From the NCBI GenBank assembly GCA_030590185.1, contig JAUUZB010000194.1, positions 1 to 6,943 on the forward strand: a stretch of DNA of 6,943 nucleotides, in the 5' to 3' direction. This document shows, piece after piece, positions 1-6,100 of this stretch. The notes under the pieces are model-generated. The model did no database searches, was not told where the DNA came from, and worked only from the letters and a program-made list of their open reading frames with translations. A program made the position numbers and the translations under genes. How positions within the stretch are numbered: the first letter of the stretch is position 1; the number at the start of each line of letters is the position of its first letter. Source of the stretch: Deltaproteobacteria bacterium (GTDB taxonomy: Bacteria; Myxococcota; XYA12-FULL-58-9; JAUUZB01).

Positions 1-40
1 GCGCTTGCATTAGATCCCGGGCAGGCGGTTTGATGCCCTT

Positions 41-793
41 ATGACCGACCCAGAGAGCGCCTGGCCCAACACGGTCCTGGTGGTCGACGATGAGCCGTCG
101 ATCCTGGCCCTGTTCGGCCACGCGCTGCCGCCCGAGGGTTTCGAGATGATCAGCGCGCCGGACGCCGAGCAGGCTCTCGACCTTGCCGATGGGCACGTCC
201 TCGCCTGCCTGCTGGTGGACAAGAACCTGCCGGGCATGGACGGCCTGCGTCTGATGGACACGATGGCCCAGCGGCAGCCCCATTGCGCCTGCATCGTCAT
301 GACCGGTTATCCCTCGATGGCGTCGGTGATCGACGCCCTGCGCGGCGGGGCAGCCGATTATCTCATGAAACCCTTCGACAGCCTGGAGCTGGTGATCGAG
401 AAGATTCACCACGCCATCCGCCGCCAGCGGGCGGTCTACGGCGCCCGGGTCCTCGGCATGAGGGTGCAAGCGATCCGCCAGGATCTCACCGACCGGGACT
501 CCCGCCTGGCGCAGATGGCCGAGGAGATCGAGCAGCTCTCCGAGGCGCTTTCGGAGAAGACCGATGAGGGGGGGGGCGCCACGGAGTTCACCCCCGAGGA
601 GCAGGCTCGGGCGCTGGAGGTGACCGTCAACCTCGCCCGCTCACTACTCACCTACACGGCGAACCTGACCTCGATTCTGGGTGCTTCACCGTTGACCGGT
701 GACACCTCGACCTACCTCGAGGGCTTCGCCTCCGCCGCGCGCCGGCTCGACTCTCACCTCGACACCATCGACTTCGTGCGCAAGAAAACGTGA
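41..793 (+). CDS. Receiver-domain response regulator with helical C-terminus, no DNA-binding domain
   Basis: A 250-residue protein. Residues about 11-128 form a CheY-like receiver domain: acidic pocket D16-D17, phospho-acceptor D60 (in LLVDKNLPGMDG), conserved T88 (in VMTGY) and K110 (in MKPF). All catalytic positions are present, so phosphorylation by a histidine kinase is expected. Residues about 129-180 are charged and heptad-like, probably coiled coil. A glycine stretch encoded by a G9 run follows, then a second helical segment (about 185-250) that I do not recognise. No helix-turn-helix, GGDEF, HD-GYP or AAA output domain is visible, so it probably acts by protein-protein contact. The start is the only candidate: an in-frame TAG lies at 11-13, with no other ATG/GTG/TTG in frame before 41. 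The Shine-Dalgarno is weak (GGCAGGCGG at 20-28). dnaG begins 6 nt after the stop, in the same frame, which suggests co-transcription. The partner kinase is not in the window. Confidence 0.9.
   Translation: MTDPESAWPNTVLVVDDEPSILALFGHALPPEGFEMISAPDAEQALDLADGHVLACLLVDKNLPGMDGLRLMDTMAQRQPHCACIVMTGYPSMASVIDALRGGAADYLMKPFDSLELVIEKIHHAIRRQRAVYGARVLGMRVQAIRQDLTDRDSRLAQMAEEIEQLSEALSEKTDEGGGATEFTPEEQARALEVTVNLARSLLTYTANLTSILGASPLTGDTSTYLEGFASAARRLDSHLDTIDFVRKKT
568..576 (+). repeat. G9 homopolymer tract inside the response-regulator gene
   Basis: Nine consecutive G residues encode part of a Glu-Gly-Gly-Gly linker between the coiled-coil-like segment and the C-terminal helical segment. Reading through by hand, one extra G would bring a TGA at 700-702 into frame and one lost G would bring a TGA at 621-623 into frame. 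Either slip would leave the receiver and coiled coil but remove the last part of the protein. Whether the tract varies in nature cannot be seen from one sequence. Confidence 0.9.
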
Positions 794-799
794 GCCCGC

Positions 800-2614
800 G
801 TGCCGCTGCCGCCCGAGACCATAGAGGCGATTCGCCAGCGCGCTGACATCCTCCAGGTCATCGGCGCGGCGGTGACCCTCAAGAAGAAGGGTCAACGGTG
901 GGTCGGCCTGTGCCCGTTCCACCACGAGAACACTCCTTCCTTTTCGGTCACGCCGGACAAGGGGCTCTACTACTGCTTTGGTTGCCACGTCGGCGGTGAC
1001 CTCTTTTCCTTCGTGATGCGGCACGAGGGGCTCGATTTCACCGAGGCGGCCCGCAAGCTGGCCGACCGGGTCGGGGTGCAGACGGAGCCGGAGTCGCCGG
1101 CGGTCCTCGAACGGCGGCGGCGCGAGAAGGAGATGGCGCGGGCCAACGCCTACGCCCAGGCCTTCTTCGAGCACAGCCTCTGGTCACCGGCCGGTGAGCC
1201 GGGGCGTGCCTATCTCGCGGAGCGCTCCGTGCCCGAGGAGCAGGCCAAACAGTGGCGGCTCGGTTATGGCGGTAGGAGCGGTGAGCTGCTCGGCTACCTC
1301 GAGGCGAAGAGGGTACCGGTGGAGCTCGCGGTGCGGGCCGGGTTCGTAACCGAGGATGCGGACCGGGCCTTGTTCGACCAGCGGCTGGTGTTTCCGATCT
1401 CCGCCGCTGGGGATCGGATCGTCGGCTTCGGCGCGCGCCGCCTGGGGGACCGAGGAGCGAGGAGGGGAGAGATAGGAAGATCTGGAGGTCCGAAGTACAT
1501 CAATACCCGGGAGAGCACGCTCTTTCAGAAGCGCGAGCTCCTCTACGGCTGGCCGCAGGCGCAGGAGGCGATTCGTCGTAGCCGTCGGGTTACCCTGGTG
1601 GAGGGTTATCTGGACGTGCTGGCCTGCGACCGGGCCGGGGTGGGGACTGCTGTCGCGGCCCTCGGCACCGCGTTCACCGAGGAACACGCTCGCACCTGCG
1701 CGCGCCTCGCGCAGGAGGCGTTGTTGTTGTTCGATGGTGACGCCGCCGGCACCAAGGCTAGCCGCGAGGCAACCATCCAGGTGGCCAGGGCCGGGATGAA
1801 GGCGCTGGTGGCGCCGCTGCCCGCCGGTGATGATCCGGACAGCTTGGTTTGTCGGGAAGGGGACGAGGTCCTCGTGCAGCACCTGCGTGGCGCCCGTTCC
1901 GCCATCGAGCATTTCATCACGGTGGCGGTGACCGCGCAGATGTCGATCGAGGATCGTTCGCGGGCCGCCGGTGATCTCGCGCCCTTGATTCTCGCCCTCG
2001 GCTCGGGACTCGAGCGTGACCTCTACACCGCCCGTCTTGCGGAGGCGGTGGGGGTCAACGTCGAGCAGATGAAGCTGCACCTCGAGGCGGCGGCCCGGCA
2101 ACGACCGCACAAGCAGTCCAAGCGCCGGGAGGCCACGCCCCCCGGGCCGTCATCAGCGCCCACCGAGCCGTCTCGGCCCTCGCAGTTTGAGATCGAGATC
2201 CTGCGTGAGCTGATGCTCTACCCGGAGCTCACCCCGCGGCTCGCAGAGATCGTCGGCGTGGCCAGTGATCCGATGCGCGTGTTGTGCGGCGAGCTCGCCG
2301 CGGCGCAGGCGCCGATGGCCGAGATCCTCGAGCGCCGGCTCGGGGAGCAACTCTCCCGGGAGCTCACCGCGATCAAGCCCCGCGAGTTCGAAACCCCGGA
2401 GGAAGCACCAATCCTGGCGCAACGTACCTTTGAGGACGTTCGTCACCGTCTGGAGCTCGAGCAGGTCCTAATAGCCCACCGGGAGGTCCTAGAAGAGCTC
2501 CGCGAGGCCGAGGCGCGCGGCGACAGCGCCGAGCAAACCGCTGAGCTCATGAGGCGAAGTCAAGAGCTGGACCGACGCAAACGGGAGCTGCGGACTCCTC
2601 GGTCGACTTCGTAG
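800..2614 (+). CDS. dnaG: DNA primase DnaG
   Basis: A 604-residue bacterial primase that makes the RNA primers for replication and normally works at the fork with the replicative helicase DnaB. The N-terminal CHC2 zinc-binding domain (about 1-100) has C38, H41, C59 and C62 within GLCPFHHENTPSFSV and YYCFGCHVGGD. The catalytic TOPRIM core follows: E268 in VEGYLDVLA and the DGD motif D312-G-D314 in LLFDGDAAG bind catalytic metals. PKYINT (after about residue 230) is the family's core signature. Residues about 430-465 are a Pro/Ser linker, and 466-604 form a divergent helical C-terminus of the helicase-interacting type ending in a charged hairpin. A short basic/Gly insertion (around 215-230) precedes PKYINT. 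The GTG start gives the expected N-terminus (PETIEAIRQRADILQVIG). There is no clear Shine-Dalgarno, so translation may be coupled to the regulator that ends 6 nt upstream. Confidence 0.97.
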   Translation: MPLPPETIEAIRQRADILQVIGAAVTLKKKGQRWVGLCPFHHENTPSFSVTPDKGLYYCFGCHVGGDLFSFVMRHEGLDFTEAARKLADRVGVQTEPESPAVLERRRREKEMARANAYAQAFFEHSLWSPAGEPGRAYLAERSVPEEQAKQWRLGYGGRSGELLGYLEAKRVPVELAVRAGFVTEDADRALFDQRLVFPISAAGDRIVGFGARRLGDRGARRGEIGRSGGPKYINTRESTLFQKRELLYGWPQAQEAIRRSRRVTLVEGYLDVLACDRAGVGTAVAALGTAFTEEHARTCARLAQEALLLFDGDAAGTKASREATIQVARAGMKALVAPLPAGDDPDSLVCREGDEVLVQHLRGARSAIEHFITVAVTAQMSIEDRSRAAGDLAPLILALGSGLERDLYTARLAEAVGVNVEQMKLHLEAAARQRPHKQSKRREATPPGPSSAPTEPSRPSQFEIEILRELMLYPELTPRLAEIVGVASDPMRVLCGELAAAQAPMAEILERRLGEQLSRELTAIKPREFETPEEAPILAQRTFEDVRHRLELEQVLIAHREVLEELREAEARGDSAEQTAELMRRSQELDRRKRELRTPRSTS

Positions 2615-2631
2615 GTAGCGTGTCATATGCT
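2603..2631 (+). promoter_or_regulatory. Candidate sigma70-type promoter for rpoD at the dnaG 3' end
   Basis: TCGACT at 2603-2608 (4 of 6 matches to TTGACA) is followed after exactly 17 bases by TATGCT at 2626-2631 (4 of 6 to TATAAT). Transcription would begin near 2638, leaving a leader of about 30 nt before the rpoD start. An internal promoter for rpoD near or inside dnaG is known in E. coli, which makes this plausible. The match is modest and no experiment supports it. Confidence 0.35.
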
Positions 2632-2668
2632 CAACAGCCCCAACGCCGAGCAACGTAGGTCGTAACCC

Positions 2669-4606
<1,938 letters not shown>

Positions 4607-4638
4607 GCCCCTGGGACCGGGCTGCCGTGGAGGTGGCC

Positions 4639-4824
4639 TCAACGGCCCTTGTATTCCATCATCTCTCGCATCGCAGATTCTGCCTCGCCGGCGATCTCCG
4701 CCTGTTCCTCGCGGAGCTCGGCGCAGGCCTCGCACAGGCGCAGGGTTTTGCGCCCGACCTTGACCCGGACGATCGAATCCCCATTTTCCTCATCTACCTG
4801 TTCGGCGCAATCCTGGCATTCCAT
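4639..4824 (-). CDS. Small CxxC...CxxC zinc-ribbon protein (61 aa)
   Basis: A 61-residue protein with two cysteine pairs, C3/C6 and C31/C34, separated by a short beta-like stretch (SIVRVKVGRKTLRLC): a minimal zinc ribbon. The remainder (about 35-58) is a glutamate-rich helix ending in MREMMEYKGR. The ATG is preceded by a strong AGGAGA (4829-4834 on the plus strand), and the cysteines fall at the expected knuckle spacing. These two facts separate it from the many shadow frames here. From memory, similar short 'MECQxC' proteins occur in myxobacterial genomes; I could not check this. It is convergent with rpoD, with only 32 nt between the two stops. Function is unknown; a protein or nucleic-acid contact role is possible. 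No signal peptide or membrane segment is present. Confidence 0.82.
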   Translation of the reverse strand: MECQDCAEQVDEENGDSIVRVKVGRKTLRLCEACAELREEQAEIAGEAESAMREMMEYKGR

Positions 4825-4828
4825 GGCC

Positions 4829-4834
4829 TCTCCT
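4829..4834 (-). promoter_or_regulatory. Strong ribosome binding site for the 61-aa zinc-ribbon gene
   Basis: On the minus strand AGGAGA lies 4 nt before the ATG at 4824-4822. It is a near-consensus Shine-Dalgarno, clearly stronger than those of dnaG and rpoD, and it is a main reason for accepting this small gene. Confidence 0.75.
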
Positions 4835-4870
4835 GTGGCTTTTTGGGGTCTTGGTAACAGGTGAAAACCA

Positions 4871-4880
4871 TTGCCGGCAA
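4871..4880. repeat. Perfect 10-bp palindrome between divergent genes
   Basis: TTGCCGGCAA reads identically on both strands. It sits about 47 nt upstream of the minus-strand zinc-ribbon start and about 14 nt upstream of the candidate tRNA promoter's -35 box. The position would suit an operator for a dimeric regulator, but palindromes of this length also occur by chance in GC-rich DNA. Confidence 0.35.
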
Positions 4881-4893
4881 CTCGGCCGGACCG

Positions 4894-4922
4894 TTGCGAA
4901 GCGCGGCCACAAGTGGTAGAAG
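4894..4922 (+). promoter_or_regulatory. Candidate promoter of the tRNA, with GC-rich discriminator
   Basis: TTGCGA at 4894-4899 (4 of 6 to consensus) is separated by exactly 17 bases from TAGAAG at 4917-4922 (4 of 6). The next bases (4923-4929, CCGCCCC) are all G or C, the kind of discriminator found at stringently controlled tRNA and rRNA promoters. Transcription would start near 4929, about 50 nt before the mature tRNA. The tRNA and the following zinc-ribbon gene may share this transcript, because no terminator is evident between them. Confidence 0.42.
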
Positions 4923-4978
4923 CCGCCCCTCAAACGAACGGGAAAAACAGAGGAATACTCCTAGCGTGAGCTTTCGCA

Positions 4979-5050
4979 GGGCCTATAGCTCAGCGGTAGA
5001 GCCGTCGGCTCATAACCGATAGGTCCCAGGTTCGATCCCTGGTGGGCCCA
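4979..5050 (+). tRNA. tRNA with CAT anticodon, probably tRNA-Ile2 (k2C-AU), otherwise elongator tRNA-Met
   Basis: The 72-nt cloverleaf can be folded completely. Acceptor GGGCCTA (4979-4985) pairs with TGGGCCC (5043-5049). The D stem is GCTC/GAGC (4988-4991, 4999-5002). The anticodon stem is GTCGG/CCGAT (5004-5008, 5016-5020) with loop CTCATAA, anticodon CAT at 5011-5013. The T stem is CCAGG/CCTGG (5026-5030, 5038-5042) with loop TTCGATC. It is not an initiator: position 1 pairs with 72, and the anticodon stem lacks the three consecutive G-C pairs. The acceptor has C4-G69 and C5-G68, the pairs known to mark E. coli tRNA-Ile2 for the lysidine synthetase TilS. That favours an isoleucine tRNA reading AUA after modification. 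The 3' CCA is not encoded (the genome reads CCT after discriminator A73), so a CCA-adding enzyme is needed. Confidence 0.93.
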
Positions 5051-5113
5051 CCTAAGTAAGCGTGAAGAGTGAGGCCCCGGGATGCCGTGCAGTTTTCATA
5101 GATTGACCACGGC

Positions 5114-5119
5114 AGGAGG
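5114..5119 (+). promoter_or_regulatory. Ribosome binding site fixing the GTG start of the DUF164-type gene
   Basis: AGGAGG, the full anti-16S consensus, lies 9 nt before the GTG at 5129 and supports that start over internal codons. Confidence 0.75.
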
Positions 5120-5128
5120 ACACGCCAC

Positions 5129-6046
5129 GTGCGTCAGCAGCTGATCGACCTCCACGAGATCCAGAAAATTGACCTCGGAATTTTAGAGCATACCCAGGCT
5201 AAGGATGCCCTTCCCGAACACCTGCGCGAGCTAGAGGAGAGCGTCGCCCTCGCCAAGACCGAGCTCACCGGGCTCGAGGAGCAACAGGCCGTCCTGACGG
5301 CCGAGATCCACGAGCTCGAAAAGGGCGCCCACCAGGAAAACGACAAGATTCGCAAGTGGGAACGTCGCCTCAGCGACATCCGCAATCAGCGCGAGTATCT
5401 CGCTCTCTCCCGAGAGGTGGAGGGGTCCCGGCGGTCCGTGCGCGATGCCGACGAGAAGAGCATCGAGCTGATGACCAGCAAGGAGGAGATCGAGGCCCGC
5501 ATGGAGGAGCTCCAGGACAAGCTCGCCGAGGATGCGGTCGATCGCGACGCCGAGCGAGCCGAGGTCGAAAAGAAGATCGCGGCCCTCGAGGGCCTGATCC
5601 AAACTCAGACCGCCCGGCGTGAGGAGCTGCTGCCACGGGTTAAGCCGAACCTGATCCGCAAGTACGACCAGGTGCGCGTCAAGCGCCACGGCATCGGGAT
5701 CGTGGGGGCCCTCGACGGCAGCTGCATGGGTTGTAACATGCGCCTGCCGCCGCAGCTCTACAACATCCTGTTGCGGGCAGACACCCTGGAGGCATGTCCG
5801 AGCTGCCAGCGGGTCCTGGTGTTTCAGGGCGTGTTGGAACAGGCGGAGCTGGAGAAAAACGGCGGCCAAAGCGCCGACGGGGACGCGGACGCCAGCGGGG
5901 ACGCGGACGCCAGCGGGGACGCGGACGCCAGCGGGGACGCGGACGCCAGCGGGGACGCGGACGCCAAAGCCAGCGCGGGCACGGACGCCAAAGCCAGCGC
6001 GGACACGGACGCCAAAGCCAGCGCCAAAGCCAGCGCCTCGGCCTGA
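5129..6046 (+). CDS. Coiled-coil C4-type zinc-ribbon protein (DUF164/CT398 family) with repetitive tail
   Basis: A 305-residue soluble protein. Residues about 1-180 are a long charged helical hairpin of coiled-coil character, with the NQREYLALSREVE segment typical of this family at the turn. A C4 zinc ribbon follows, with C199/C202 (CMGCNMRLPPQLYNIL) and C223/C226 (ACPSCQRVLVF). The zinc ribbon and fold place it in the widespread bacterial DUF164/CT398 family, whose exact role is unsettled; the chlamydial member has been linked to RNA polymerase sigma54 and secretion-related partners. From about residue 246 the protein departs from the family and becomes a low-complexity tail: four and a partial GDADAS units, then units containing DAKASA. 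The tail turns from acidic to basic along its length. The GTG start is supported by AGGAGG at 5114-5119. The gene lies 78 nt after the tRNA and 54 nt before a membrane-protein gene. Family assignment is confident; function is not known. Confidence 0.9.
   Translation: MRQQLIDLHEIQKIDLGILEHTQAKDALPEHLRELEESVALAKTELTGLEEQQAVLTAEIHELEKGAHQENDKIRKWERRLSDIRNQREYLALSREVEGSRRSVRDADEKSIELMTSKEEIEARMEELQDKLAEDAVDRDAERAEVEKKIAALEGLIQTQTARREELLPRVKPNLIRKYDQVRVKRHGIGIVGALDGSCMGCNMRLPPQLYNILLRADTLEACPSCQRVLVFQGVLEQAELEKNGGQSADGDADASGDADASGDADASGDADASGDADAKASAGTDAKASADTDAKASAKASASA
5879..5965 (+). repeat. 18-bp tandem repeat (four full copies and a partial fifth)
   Basis: The unit GGGGACGCGGACGCCAGC is repeated perfectly at 5879-5896, 5897-5914, 5915-5932 and 5933-5950, followed by 15 matching bases to 5965. 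It encodes Gly-Asp-Ala-Asp-Ala-Ser and keeps the reading frame. The perfect identity of the copies suggests recent expansion. Because the unit contains no stop in any of the six frames, it creates long spurious open frames on both strands. Confidence 0.95.
5960..6037 (+). repeat. 24-bp tandem repeat encoding DAKASA units
   Basis: Overlapping the end of the 18-bp array, a 24-bp unit starts at 5960, 5984 and 6008. Each begins GACGCCAAAGCCAGCGC; the first two copies differ at one base (GGC versus GAC). The third copy runs into a short extra GCCAAAGCCAGC duplication (6011-6034) before the stop. The unit encodes Asp-Ala-Lys-Ala-Ser-Ala and neighbours, and it probably arose from the adjacent 18-bp unit by insertion of an AAAGCC segment. 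Confidence 0.85.
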
Positions 6047-6087
6047 GCCGCCAGCCGTCGTCGGCGAGGGCCGGTGACGCCCGCGCC

Positions 6088-6095
6088 AGGGAGGA
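6088..6095 (+). promoter_or_regulatory. Ribosome binding site of the TM2-domain gene
   Basis: AGGGAGGA lies 5 nt before the GTG at 6101. It decides the start of a gene that runs off the window. Confidence 0.75.
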
Positions 6096-6100
6096 CCGTC

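Noticed and set aside
1..40. Upstream gene fragment or promoter before the response regulator
   Set aside because: Forty bases are too few to judge; TTGCAT (5-10) has no good partner at normal spacing.
1184..2110. Minus-strand frame of 308 codons opposite dnaG
   Set aside because: It lies opposite the catalytic core of dnaG; no domain is recognisable, and the length is expected in high-GC DNA.
5054..5113. Separate promoter for the DUF164-type gene
   Set aside because: TTGACC (5103-5108) is too close to the start to serve as a -35 box, and the CATAGA-like -10 matches poorly; co-transcription with the tRNA is simpler.
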